Origin: Rugosimonospora sp040255525
GTDB taxonomy: Bacteria > Actinomycetota > Actinomycetes > Mycobacteriales > Micromonosporaceae
DNA: 64,000 bases
Reading direction: 5' to 3'
NCBI GenBank assembly: GCA_040255525.1
Contig: JBDZVD010000021.1
Coordinates: forward strand, 1 to 64,000
Shown here: one piece after another, positions 18,588 to 26,801 of the stretch
How positions within the stretch are numbered: the stretch's first letter is position 1
How the letters are laid out: each line of letters opens with the position of its first letter
Notes under the pieces: generated by a model
What the model saw: only the letters and a program-made list of their open reading frames with translations
Told to the model about the DNA's origin: nothing
Databases searched by the model: none
Position numbers and translations under genes: made by a program

Positions 18588-19766
18588 ATGTCCGGCTCGA
18601 CGCCCGGCAAGGAACGGTTGGTTCTCGGTCTCGACATCGGCGGCACCTGGACCCGAGCGCTCCTGGCAACGACCGCGGCACGGCGGGTGGGCTCGGGCCG
18701 GTCGGCCGGTGCGAACCCGTCGGCGCACGGCGTGAGCGTCGCGGCCGGCCGCATCGCCACGGCCCTCGACGAGGCGCTGCGCGGCAGCGATCCGGGTGCC
18801 GTGGACGGCTGCGTGGTCGGGCTCGCCGGTGCGAGCCAGTACGCGTCCGATCCGGGCATCGCGCGGGCGTTCGAAGAAACCTGGCGGGCCGCCGGGCTGA
18901 CCTGCCGGGTCCGGGTCACCAGCGATGTCGCGGTCGCGTTCGCCGCGGGTACGCCCCGGCCAGCCGGTTCGGTCCTGCTGGCCGGTACCGGGGCGGTCGC
19001 CGCCGAGGTCCGCGGCCGGGAGCCGGTCGCCATCCACGGCGGGTACGGCTGGCTACTCGGGGACGATGGGTCGGCCTTCTGGATCGGCCGGCAGGCGGTG
19101 CGCGCCGTACTGCCCGCACTGGACGGTCGGGCACCCGCCTCGCCACTGTCCCGCCTGATCCACGCCTGGTACTTCGGCGACGGCGACGGGCACGGGGCGA
19201 ACCTCGACAGCCGGGACGGCACCGCAACCAGCAGCGCCGCGGCGGGCGGCGCCCCAACGAGCGGCGCCACAACCAGCAGCACCCCAACGAGTGATGTCCC
19301 GACGAGTGGTGTCCGGGCGCAGCGGCGCCCGCCCCGGCGGCCGATCGCCGACCTGATCCGCGAGGTCAACCGCCGGCCGGCGATCTCGCTGGCCGACCTC
19401 GCGCCGCTCGTGATGCGGGCCCGCGCCGCCGGCGACGCGACCGCCGAGCTGATCGTGCGGGAGGCCGCCGAGCTGCTGGTGGCGACATTCGGACAGTCCC
19501 GGGCGGCCGGCAGCGACACCCCGATCGTGCTGGCCGGCGGCCTGCTGGTGTCCGCCACGCCGGTACGGGACCTGGTCGTACCGGCCCTGCGCGACCGGTG
19601 GCCCGGCGTCGACCTGTGCACCGCGCTGGACGGTCCGGCGGCCGCCGCCTGGCTGGCAGCCCTGCCGCTGCTCGGCGGGCAGGCCGAGGCCGAGGCGCTG
19701 CACGCCGGCCTGATGCCACCGGAGACCCGGCGGGTGGACCTCGCGCCGCCGGGCACACTGGTCTGA
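18588..19766 (+). CDS. Second BadF-family kinase with low-complexity insertion
   Basis: Paralogue of the preceding kinase, 392 aa from the ATG at 18588, which follows GAGGAG; an upstream TTG is less likely. The phosphate loop is LVLGLDIGGTWTRALL, and DDGSAFWIGRQAVRAV matches the first kinase. Unlike it, residues about 205-245 (19200-19325) form a Ser/Thr/Gly/Ala-rich insertion with repeats such as PTSGATTSS and PTSDVPTSG, probably a disordered surface loop. The two kinases may divide GlcNAc, MurNAc or anhydro-sugar work. Repetitive DNA flanks the gene on both sides. Confidence 0.85.
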   Translation: MSGSTPGKERLVLGLDIGGTWTRALLATTAARRVGSGRSAGANPSAHGVSVAAGRIATALDEALRGSDPGAVDGCVVGLAGASQYASDPGIARAFEETWRAAGLTCRVRVTSDVAVAFAAGTPRPAGSVLLAGTGAVAAEVRGREPVAIHGGYGWLLGDDGSAFWIGRQAVRAVLPALDGRAPASPLSRLIHAWYFGDGDGHGANLDSRDGTATSSAAAGGAPTSGATTSSTPTSDVPTSGVRAQRRPPRRPIADLIREVNRRPAISLADLAPLVMRARAAGDATAELIVREAAELLVATFGQSRAAGSDTPIVLAGGLLVSATPVRDLVVPALRDRWPGVDLCTALDGPAAAAWLAALPLLGGQAEAEALHAGLMPPETRRVDLAPPGTLV

Positions 19767-19834
19767 GGCGCCACGCCCGGCCGACGGGCCGCAGCCGGCC
19801 GGGGCGCCACACGGGGCGGACGGACCGGAGCCGG

Positions 19835-19878
19835 CCGACGCGCCACAGCCAGCCGACGCGCCACAGCCAGCCGACGCG
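19835..19878 (+). repeat. 18-bp tandem repeat downstream of kinase
   Basis: CCGACGCGCCACAGCCAG occurs twice in perfect tandem (19835-19852, 19853-19870), followed by an 8-bp partial copy. It lies in the 260-bp gap between the second kinase and the exported amidase; no gene is visible in that gap. Confidence 0.65.
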
Positions 19879-20026
19879 CGCCGCACCGAGCCGACACCGG
19901 CGGCACCGGTCTGACGCCTGCGCCACCTATGCACGGCCGGCTATTGCTCCGGCCGCTGTCCATCAATATCCTCAATCACTCCACAGGAGTTGTCGCGATT
20001 CCACACCCGCCTCGCGGAGGTAGCGC

Positions 20027-21157
20027 ATGGCCGTCCATCGGCACGAGGTTGATCGCCGCACACTGTTCAAAGCCGGTCTCGGAGGCGCCGTCGCGGCGGT
20101 CGTCGGGACAGAGCTGCTCACCGCGGCACCGGCAGGTGCCGTTCCCGACCCCGCGTTCCCCTGGATCATCGACTGCGACACCTGGGGCGCGCGGCCGCCG
20201 GCAAGCCCCATCCAGATCACCGGCAACACCACGAACAAGATCATCCTGCACCACATGGCGTTCCCGAACGTCACCGACTACTCCCGCGAGCACGCGATGC
20301 AGCTTGCCCGCGACTGCCAGGACCTGCACATGGACACCAACGGGTGGGCCGACACCGGCCAGCACTTCACGGTGAGCCGGGGCGGCTACGTGCTGGAGGG
20401 CCGCCATCGCAGCCTGGAAACCCTCGACGCCGGCCAGCACCAGGTCATCGCTGCCCACTGCCCGGGCGAGAACGGCAACGCGATCGGCATCGAGAACGAG
20501 GGCACGTACATCACCGAGACTCCCCCGGCCGCGCTGCTCGACTCGCTGGTGCGGCTGTGCGCCGCGGTGTGCCGGCAGTTCCGGCTGCAGGCGTGGGACA
20601 TCTTCGGGCACTGGGATTTCTACACCACGGACTGCCCGGGCATCGCGTTCTACGCCGAGTTCCCGAAGGTGCGTTCCCGGGTGGCGGCCGCGTTGTGCAC
20701 GCCGCGCGCCGCGATCCCGGCCCGCCGCTGGCCGGACATCTGGCGCTTCGTCGACGGCCCGGTCGTCGAGGTCGCCCAGTACCTGCTCGCCGACCTCGGC
20801 TACCCGCTCACCCCGAACGGCGTCTTCGGCGTCGACATGAATGGCGTCGTCGCCGACTTCCAGGCCAGCCACGGGATCCCGGTCGACCCGGACGCCACCT
20901 TCGACGCGGCGACCTGGGAGGCGCTCGCGCCGGGGCTCGACAAGGACGCGTCCGGCCTGCCGGTCGAGGCGCTGCAGTACATGCTGGTCCGCAAGGGGTA
21001 CACCGATGTCGTGGTGACCGGTGAGTTCGACCACGCGACGATGAAGGCGGTGCAGGGCATGCAGCGCCTGCACGGCCTGGTGCCCAACGGCAAGGTCAAC
21101 ACCGACACCTGGTGTGCCATCGTGGGTGGTGCGGTGCGCCCGGCGTTCCGTTACTGA
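20027..21157 (+). CDS. Tat-exported PGRP-type N-acetylmuramoyl-L-alanine amidase
   Basis: Secreted wall hydrolase of 376 aa. A Tat signal (DRRTLFKAGLGGAVAAVVG, about 9-27) precedes a peptidoglycan-recognition/amidase_2 domain with zinc-ligand regions KIILHHMAF, VIAAHCPGENGNAIGIENEG and GHWDFYTTDCPG. The C-terminal third contains two peptidoglycan-binding-like repeats (VEVAQYLLADLGYPL and VEALQYMLVRKGYTD). The ATG at 20027 follows GGAGGT. The substrate is the bond between MurNAc and L-Ala of the stem peptide. It lies between the kinases and the C40 peptidase and fits a role in harvesting wall fragments. Confidence 0.92.
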   Translation: MAVHRHEVDRRTLFKAGLGGAVAAVVGTELLTAAPAGAVPDPAFPWIIDCDTWGARPPASPIQITGNTTNKIILHHMAFPNVTDYSREHAMQLARDCQDLHMDTNGWADTGQHFTVSRGGYVLEGRHRSLETLDAGQHQVIAAHCPGENGNAIGIENEGTYITETPPAALLDSLVRLCAAVCRQFRLQAWDIFGHWDFYTTDCPGIAFYAEFPKVRSRVAAALCTPRAAIPARRWPDIWRFVDGPVVEVAQYLLADLGYPLTPNGVFGVDMNGVVADFQASHGIPVDPDATFDAATWEALAPGLDKDASGLPVEALQYMLVRKGYTDVVVTGEFDHATMKAVQGMQRLHGLVPNGKVNTDTWCAIVGGAVRPAFRY

Positions 21158-21240
21158 TTCTGGCGCCCCGGGCCGCGGCAGTCGCGGCCGGTTGCGCTTC
21201 TGCCGGAAGTCGGACCGGCCGGCACACGGGAGGGGGACAG

Positions 21241-22203
21241 ATGGCCGAGACGGCTTCGGCAGCGGTGGCGGTGGCGGTGGCCACGGTGTGGACGGCGCCG
21301 GAGCGGATCCGGGACATCGACGCGCCGATGCTGTCGGTACCGGGCAGCTGCCGCGCCTGGACGTGCGCGATACCGGACGGCACCGACGCCGGCCTGGGCG
21401 ACCGGGTGGAGTCCCAGCTGCTGCTCGGCGACCGGGTGGCCGTCGGCGAGGTACGCGACGGGTGGGCCCGGGTACTGGTACCCGGGCAGGCGGCGCCCAG
21501 CCTCGACCCGGGCGGGTACCCGGGATGGGTGCCGGCGGACCAGCTGGTCCCCGCAGACCACCACGGCGACGGGCGCGCGGAGTTCCTCACCGGGGCGTTG
21601 ACCACCTCGCTGCGCACCGCCCCGGCCGGTGAGATCGCCGTACCCGACGTGGTGCTCGGCACCCGGCTGACCGCCCTCGACCAGCCGAACGACGGCTGGT
21701 TGCCGGTGGCGGTCGCGGGGTGGCCGGAGCCCCTGTGGGCACCGGCGGTGGACGTCCGGCCGGCGGATGCGCCCGTGCCCGACGGTGCCGCGCTGCTCGC
21801 GACGGCGATGCGGCTGCTGGGCACCCGGTACGTGTGGGGCGGCCTGACGCCGTTCGGCATCGACTGCTCCGGCCTGGTCCACCTGGTGCACCGGCTCGCC
21901 GGGGTCGCGGTACCCCGCAACGCCGGCGACCAGCAGGCGGCGGCGCGGCCGGTACCGCTGGGCGAGGAGCAGCCTGGCGACCTCTACTTCTTCGCCCGCG
22001 ACGGGAGGGGCGCCCACCACGTCGGCTTCGTGGCCGGCGACGGGTGGATGGTCGACGCGTGCTTCACCGGGGTGGAGCACCACCCGCTGCCGGCGGAGCG
22101 ACGCGAGACGCTCGCCGGCTGCGGCCGGCTGCTGCCCGGCGGGCCGGTCACGGGCGCCGCCGGCACCAGCGGACCCGGCACGGGCCGGACCGTCACGGAC
22201 TGA
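21241..22203 (+). CDS. NlpC/P60 (C40) peptidase without signal peptide
   Basis: Cysteine peptidase of 320 aa. Residues 55-175 form two SH3b-like domains. The C-terminal NlpC/P60 domain has catalytic Cys209 in FGIDCSGLVHLVH and His260 in AHHVGFVAGDGW. There is no signal peptide or membrane helix from the ATG at 21241 (after GGGAGGGGG). This matches the YkfC type, gamma-D-glutamyl-L-diamino-acid endopeptidases that act in the cytosol on imported murein peptides. That fits the linked peptide importer and MurQ. Its end overlaps the convergent LysR gene by 11 bp. Confidence 0.88.
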   Translation: MAETASAAVAVAVATVWTAPERIRDIDAPMLSVPGSCRAWTCAIPDGTDAGLGDRVESQLLLGDRVAVGEVRDGWARVLVPGQAAPSLDPGGYPGWVPADQLVPADHHGDGRAEFLTGALTTSLRTAPAGEIAVPDVVLGTRLTALDQPNDGWLPVAVAGWPEPLWAPAVDVRPADAPVPDGAALLATAMRLLGTRYVWGGLTPFGIDCSGLVHLVHRLAGVAVPRNAGDQQAAARPVPLGEEQPGDLYFFARDGRGAHHVGFVAGDGWMVDACFTGVEHHPLPAERRETLAGCGRLLPGGPVTGAAGTSGPGTGRTVTD

Positions 22204-23095
22204 GCAGCCGGGGCGCCTGTTCGATGATGTACCGGCGCAGATCCGACACCGGCGTGGACAGCCGCCAGTCGCCGGACCAGGCGACCGAGATGGTCCGGCT
22301 GGCGCCCCTGTCGGCGATCGCCAGCTCGACCGTGCCGTCCGTCGCCGCACCGGTGGGCAGGACGGCGACACCGAGCCCGGCCGCGACCAGCCCCGCCGCG
22401 GTGGTCATCTCCTGGCTCTCGTAGGCGTACCGGATCGGCAGCCGGGCCGCGCGCAGCAGCTGATCGGTGATGGTCCGCACGCCGTACCCGGCGGTCATCG
22501 TGATCAGCGGCTCGTCGGCGACATCGGTCAGGCGTACCCGGGTCCGGCCGGCGAGCCGGTGACCGGCCGGTACCAGCAGGGTCAGCGGCTGCTCCGCCAG
22601 CCGGCGGGTGCCCAGGTGCGGGTGCGGCGGCACGGGGCCGGCCACGCCGAGGTCGAGCCGGCCGGACAGCACCCCGTCCACGATGACGTGCGCGGCACCC
22701 TGCACCAGCCGCACGACCACGCCCGGGTGCGTCTGCCGGAAGCCGCGCAGCAACGCCGGCACCACCGTCGGGCCCATGCTGTGCAGGAAGCCGAGCACCA
22801 CCGACCCGGAGTCCGGATCGGCCTCCGCACGCACCGCCCTCACCCCGGCGAGCAGCTCGTCCAGGGCACGCTCGGCGTGCCCGGCGAGCAGCTGGCCGTG
22901 CCGGGTCAGCCGCACGCCCCGGCCCTCCCGGTGCAGCAGGGGCGTGCCGAGTTCGGCGGCCAGCCGGGCCAACGCGCGGGACAGGGTCGGCTGCGGGACG
23001 CCCAACTGCTGCGCGGCGCGGGTCACGTGCTCGTGCCGGGCGACGGCGACCAGTTCCTCCAGCCCGGGTGCCAAGCCATAGCTCTCATACGCCAC
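22193..23095 (-). CDS. LysR family transcriptional regulator
   Basis: LysR regulator of 300 aa: helix-turn-helix at 10-60 (ELVAVARHEHVTRAAQQLGVPQ and TLSRALARLAAELG) and an effector domain from about 90. The GTG at 23095 is divergent from an MFS efflux gene with 65 bp between starts. The pairing resembles ynfL-ynfM of E. coli, where a LysR gene lies beside a related MFS transporter. Control of the transporter is likely; the ligand is unknown. Its stop overlaps the convergent C40 peptidase gene by 11 bp. Confidence 0.92.
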   Translation of the reverse strand: MAYESYGLAPGLEELVAVARHEHVTRAAQQLGVPQPTLSRALARLAAELGTPLLHREGRGVRLTRHGQLLAGHAERALDELLAGVRAVRAEADPDSGSVVLGFLHSMGPTVVPALLRGFRQTHPGVVVRLVQGAAHVIVDGVLSGRLDLGVAGPVPPHPHLGTRRLAEQPLTLLVPAGHRLAGRTRVRLTDVADEPLITMTAGYGVRTITDQLLRAARLPIRYAYESQEMTTAAGLVAAGLGVAVLPTGAATDGTVELAIADRGASRTISVAWSGDWRLSTPVSDLRRYIIEQAPRLLSP

Positions 23096-23102
23096 GGTAT
23101 GA
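23085..23102. promoter_or_regulatory. Candidate LysR operator
   Basis: TCATAC-N6-GTATGA is a perfect dyad straddling the start of the LysR gene. A second ATAC/GTAT pair follows within the same short divergent gap. LysR autoregulation and control of the MFS gene is a reasonable reading. Confidence 0.4.
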
Positions 23103-23160
23103 AAATACCCCCGATCATGTATTGGACGTATGGGATATCCCGCTCCTAGCGTCGGAGGCC

Positions 23161-24381
23161 ATGACCGTTCTGGACGCCGAACTCGACCGGGAACGCCCGC
23201 CGGGCCTGTTGCCCGGCGGCCGCCAGGCGCGCCGGCTGACCGCCGCCATGCTCGCCGCCGGGCTGGCCGCGTTCAGCCTGCTGTACTTCACCCAGGCTCT
23301 GCTCCCGGCGATCGGCGCCGACTTCCGGGTAGGGCCGGCGGCCTCCAGCCTGACCGTCTCCTGCGCGACCGGCGCCTTGGCCCTGGCGATGCTGCCGCTG
23401 TCCAGTGCCGCCGAGTCGCTGGGCCGCACCAGGCTGATGCGTGCCGGCCTGGTCGTCGCGTGCCTGCTCGCGTTCGTCTCGGCGCTGATGCCGCGCTTCT
23501 GGCTGCTGCTTTTCACCCGGGCGCTGATCGGGGTGGCCCTGGCGGCGGTCGTCGCGGTGGCGATGGGGCACCTCGGCGACGAGATCCACCCGTCCGGGAT
23601 CGGCGCCGCGATCGGGCTGTATGTGTCCGGGAACTCGCTGGGCGGCGTGCTCGGCCGGCTGATCCCGGGGACCGCGCAGGACCTCGGCTCCTGGCGGTGG
23701 GGAGTCGCCGTGCTGGGCGGCTGCTCGGCGGTCGCGGTCGCCGCGTTCCTGGTGCTGCTGCCGCCGGCCCGCCGGTTCCGGCCGACCCCGGCACGACTGG
23801 GCGCGCACGCCTCGGCGCTGCGCGAGCTGTGGCGCGATCCCGGGGTACGGCGCCTGTGCGCGGTGGGCTTCCTGCTGATGGGCGGGTTCGTCGCCTGCTA
23901 CAACTACCTCACGTACCGGTTGACCTCGGCGCCGATCCGGCTGTCCGGCACGATCGCGTCGCTGCTGTTCCTGGCGTACCTGGCCGGTACGGCCAGCTCC
24001 ACGGTCGCCGGCCGGCTGGCCGACCGGCACGGGCGACGCGTGGTGATCGTCACCGGCGGGGCGCTGTCGCTGGTCGGTCTCGCCCTGACCCTGCCGGACA
24101 ACCTGGCCGCCATCACCGCCGGGCTGGTGGTGTTCACCGCTGGTTTCTTCGTCGCGCACTCCGTCGCCAGCGGCTGGATGGCCGCCCGGGTGTCCCGGTA
24201 CCGGGCGCAGGCCTCGGCGATGTACCTGATGGCGTACTACCTCGGGTCCAGCGCGCTGGGGTGGGCGATCGGCCTGGCGTACCTGCACAGCGGTTGGACC
24301 GCCACGGCCGGCGTGATCGCGGCGCTGTGCACGGCCGCGGTGGCGTGCGCCTCCGGAGTGGCCGAGCGCACCAGCGGGTAG
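23161..24381 (+). CDS. MFS transporter, YnfM-like
   Basis: Major facilitator superfamily protein, 406 aa with twelve predicted membrane helices. The N-terminal region (LYFTQALLPAIGADF, then SLTVSCATGALALAMLPLS) resembles the YnfM/arabinose-efflux-type subgroup. The cytoplasmic loop signature between helices 8 and 9 is GRLADRHGRRVV. The start is the ATG at 23161 after GGAGG. It is probably a drug or metabolite exporter under the divergent LysR regulator. The substrate is not evident. Confidence 0.9.
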   Translation: MTVLDAELDRERPPGLLPGGRQARRLTAAMLAAGLAAFSLLYFTQALLPAIGADFRVGPAASSLTVSCATGALALAMLPLSSAAESLGRTRLMRAGLVVACLLAFVSALMPRFWLLLFTRALIGVALAAVVAVAMGHLGDEIHPSGIGAAIGLYVSGNSLGGVLGRLIPGTAQDLGSWRWGVAVLGGCSAVAVAAFLVLLPPARRFRPTPARLGAHASALRELWRDPGVRRLCAVGFLLMGGFVACYNYLTYRLTSAPIRLSGTIASLLFLAYLAGTASSTVAGRLADRHGRRVVIVTGGALSLVGLALTLPDNLAAITAGLVVFTAGFFVAHSVASGWMAARVSRYRAQASAMYLMAYYLGSSALGWAIGLAYLHSGWTATAGVIAALCTAAVACASGVAERTSG

Positions 24382-24408
24382 CCGCCCGACCGGGTGGCAA
24401 CCCCCCGG

Positions 24409-26298
24409 CTACCGGAGGACGGCGCGGATGCGGCGTACCCCCGAACTGGACGACTCCTCCTTGATCACCTGGAAGCGGCCCAGCACCCCGGTGCGCGCCA
24501 CGTGCGGACCACCGCAGATCTCCTTGCTGTACCACTCCCCGTCCGGATCCCCGGCCGTGTACACCTGCACGGTCGCCCCGTACCGGTCGCCGAACGCGCC
24601 GAGGGCGCCCTCGTCGAACGCCGTCGCCGTGGGCAGTTCCCGGCGCACCATGGGCCAGTCGCGGTCGATCTGCCGGTTGACGATCCGCTCGACCTCGTCC
24701 AGTTGCTCGCGGGTCACCTTCGCCGGGTGGCTGAAGTCGAACCGCAGCCGCTCCGGGGTGATGTTGCTGCCCCGCTGCACGACGTGCTCCCCCAGCACCA
24801 GCCGCAGCGCCTTGTACAGCAGGTGCGTCGCGGTGTGCAGTCGCGTGGTCGCCGCGGAGTGGTCGGCGAGGCCGCCCTTGAACAGGCCGGCCGCCGCCGT
24901 CTTCGACCGCTGTTTCTGCTCCTCCATGAGCACCGCGAAGCGCTCCCGCCACGCCCCGTCCACCGCGACACCGGTGCGCCGCGCCTCCTCCACGGACAGC
25001 TCCGGCGGGAACCCGTACGTGTCGAACAGCGTGAACACGGCGTCGCCGGTCAGCCCGGCCGCCGTGGTGAGCCGGCCGAACTCCCGTACCCCGCGGGACA
25101 GCGTGCGGCGGAACAGCGCCTCTTCGCGCGCGAGCGTGGCCTCGATGTCGGCGGCCGCGGCGGCCAGCTCGGGGTACGCGTCGCGGTAGGTGTCCACGAC
25201 GACCGGAACCAGGCCGGCCAGCAGATCGGACTCGATGCCCAGGGACAGGCCCTGGCGGATCGCACGGCGGGCGAACCGGCGCATGACGTAGCCCTGCGCC
25301 GTGTTGGACGGCACAACCCCGTCGGCGGCGAGGAACACCACGGCCCGGGCGTGGTCGGCGACGACCCGCACCGCCGGCGGCACGGTACCCGCCGGCACGG
25401 TGTCCGCCGGGTCGCCGGGCAGCAGCGCGGTGATCGTCTCGACGAGCGGCCAGAGCAGGTCGGTCCGGAACACGTCCGGGGTGTCCGAGACCGCCATCGC
25501 GAGCCGCTCCAGGCCGCCGCCGAAGTCGACGTTGCGGCGGGGCAGTTCCACGAAGCCGTCCGCGGTGCGCCGGTACTGCATGAAGACCGAGTTGCCGATC
25601 TCGATGAACCGGCCGCAGTCACAGTGCGGATGGCAGTGCGCGCCGTACGACGGATCGTGCGCTACCTGCGGGAACTCGTAGAACACCTCGGAGTCGGGGC
25701 CGCCCGGCTCGCCCTCCGGCATCGTCGACGGCGGCCCCGAGCGGCTCCACCAGCACTGGCTCTCGTCGTAGAACAGCACCTGGGCGTCGCCGACGCCGGT
25801 CGCCGCGGCCCGTCCGGCGTCGCCCGCCTCGACCGGTACCGTGTCGATGCCCCTGGTCGCGAACAGCCGTACCCACAGGTCGGCCGCCTCGTCGTCACGC
25901 GGGATCCCCCATCGGGGGGCGCCGGAGAACGCGGTGGCGTACAGGCGCGCCGGGTCCAGGCGCAGGTGGTCGGTGAGGAACGTGAACAGCCACTCGATCT
26001 GCTCGGCCTTGAAGTACGCGCCCAGGCTCCAGTTGCCCAGCATCTCGAAGAACGTGGTGTGCCGCGAGTCTCCGACCTCGTCGATGTCCTCCGCGCGCAG
26101 GCAGGTCTGCGAGTCGACCAGCCGGTTGCCTGCCGGGTGCGGCGCGCCGAGCAGGTACGGCAGCAGCGGCTGCATGCCGGAGCCGGTGAACAGGGTGGTG
26201 GGGTCCTCCCGGGGTACCAGGCTGGCCCGGGCGATAGCAGCGTGTCCGCGCAGCCGGTAGAAGTCGAGATAGGCCCGACGAATGGCCGCGGTGTCCAC
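24409..26298 (-). CDS. Alanyl-tRNA synthetase-related protein lacking the C-terminal domain
   Basis: A 629-aa relative of alanyl-tRNA synthetase; the housekeeping enzyme is usually near 880-900 aa. The class II catalytic core is present: DFYRLRGHAAIARASLVP, FTGSGMQPLLPYLLG, DSRHTTFFEMLGNWS, and motif 3 near GGGLERLAMAVS. An editing-domain zinc site is also kept (HTATH and CGGPH). The protein stops right after the editing region, so the C-Ala oligomerisation and tRNA-binding part is absent. The GTG at 26298 follows GGAGAGGTGG. The gene stands alone. It could be a spare, inhibitor-resistant enzyme, a trans-editing factor or an enzyme of specialised metabolism; the sequence does not decide. Confidence 0.87.
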   Translation of the reverse strand: MDTAAIRRAYLDFYRLRGHAAIARASLVPREDPTTLFTGSGMQPLLPYLLGAPHPAGNRLVDSQTCLRAEDIDEVGDSRHTTFFEMLGNWSLGAYFKAEQIEWLFTFLTDHLRLDPARLYATAFSGAPRWGIPRDDEAADLWVRLFATRGIDTVPVEAGDAGRAAATGVGDAQVLFYDESQCWWSRSGPPSTMPEGEPGGPDSEVFYEFPQVAHDPSYGAHCHPHCDCGRFIEIGNSVFMQYRRTADGFVELPRRNVDFGGGLERLAMAVSDTPDVFRTDLLWPLVETITALLPGDPADTVPAGTVPPAVRVVADHARAVVFLAADGVVPSNTAQGYVMRRFARRAIRQGLSLGIESDLLAGLVPVVVDTYRDAYPELAAAAADIEATLAREEALFRRTLSRGVREFGRLTTAAGLTGDAVFTLFDTYGFPPELSVEEARRTGVAVDGAWRERFAVLMEEQKQRSKTAAAGLFKGGLADHSAATTRLHTATHLLYKALRLVLGEHVVQRGSNITPERLRFDFSHPAKVTREQLDEVERIVNRQIDRDWPMVRRELPTATAFDEGALGAFGDRYGATVQVYTAGDPDGEWYSKEICGGPHVARTGVLGRFQVIKEESSSSGVRRIRAVLR

Positions 26299-26478
26299 GC
26301 CGCCACCTCTCCGCTCGCGGGCGGCGCCCACCGCCGTCCCTGGTGGGTAGCACCCTAACCGGGGCGCCTGGAGGCCACCGTCGATTTTCTCGTCCCGGCC
26401 GGCCGGCTCGCGTCCACGGAGGGCGTTTCGGCGGTGCCAGGTGCGCGTATGACGCGACGCGAGCGGCCGCGTCCGGTT

Positions 26479-26500
26479 CGAAAGTTTCCCGAAACTGTTC
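26479..26500. promoter_or_regulatory. Candidate xylanase operator (GAAA/TTTC boxes)
   Basis: CGAAAGTTTC at 26479-26488 contains the perfect dyad GAAA-G-TTTC and is followed at once by CCGAAACTGTTC. Repeats of the CGAAA/TTTCG type precede many Streptomyces xylanase and xylosidase genes and bind XlnR/BxlR-class repressors, so this fits the GH10 gene downstream. Confidence 0.6.
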
Positions 26501-26565
26501 CGCCCCGCGCCGCCACCAGGAAGATCCCTGGCTCTGCCGGACGGGGCGTTGACGGGGTTGAACTG

Positions 26566-26611
26566 CCTCCGATAGCCTTCCCCCATCTTCCGAAAGGTAT
26601 CGGAGGATGGG
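26566..26611 (+). promoter_or_regulatory. Two mutually exclusive hairpins in the xylanase leader
   Basis: Segment 26566-26579 can pair with 26594-26606 (13 bp, one bulged G). Segment 26582-26593 can instead pair with 26600-26611 (12 bp, one G-U). Both need 26600-26606, so only one can form at a time. The layout resembles an attenuator, or a nested DNA operator. Confidence 0.5.
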
Positions 26612-26801
26612 AGCCAAGAGACCTTCGCAGGTTTGGTGTGAGCCCGACGATCGGCTGGTCGGGCGAGATGGCTCGGCCAAGGGCAGGCCGGCGGAACTAC
26701 CCCACGTCTACGTCGGGCGGTCGCGCGCGCGGCAGTTTCGCGATCGCGGTGCGCCCGGCCGATGGACCCCTGCGTCCAACCGGTACGAAGGAAGAGGTCT
26801 C

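Larger units (their letters stand above)
26299..26801. other. Control region between AlaRS-like gene and xylanase
   Basis: No gene is visible in this divergent gap; a short plus-strand frame at 26434-26805 lacks a ribosome binding site and any family match. The region holds GAAA/TTTC boxes at 26479-26500 and two mutually exclusive hairpins at 26566-26611. About 190 bp of leader follow before the xylanase start. Confidence 0.55.
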
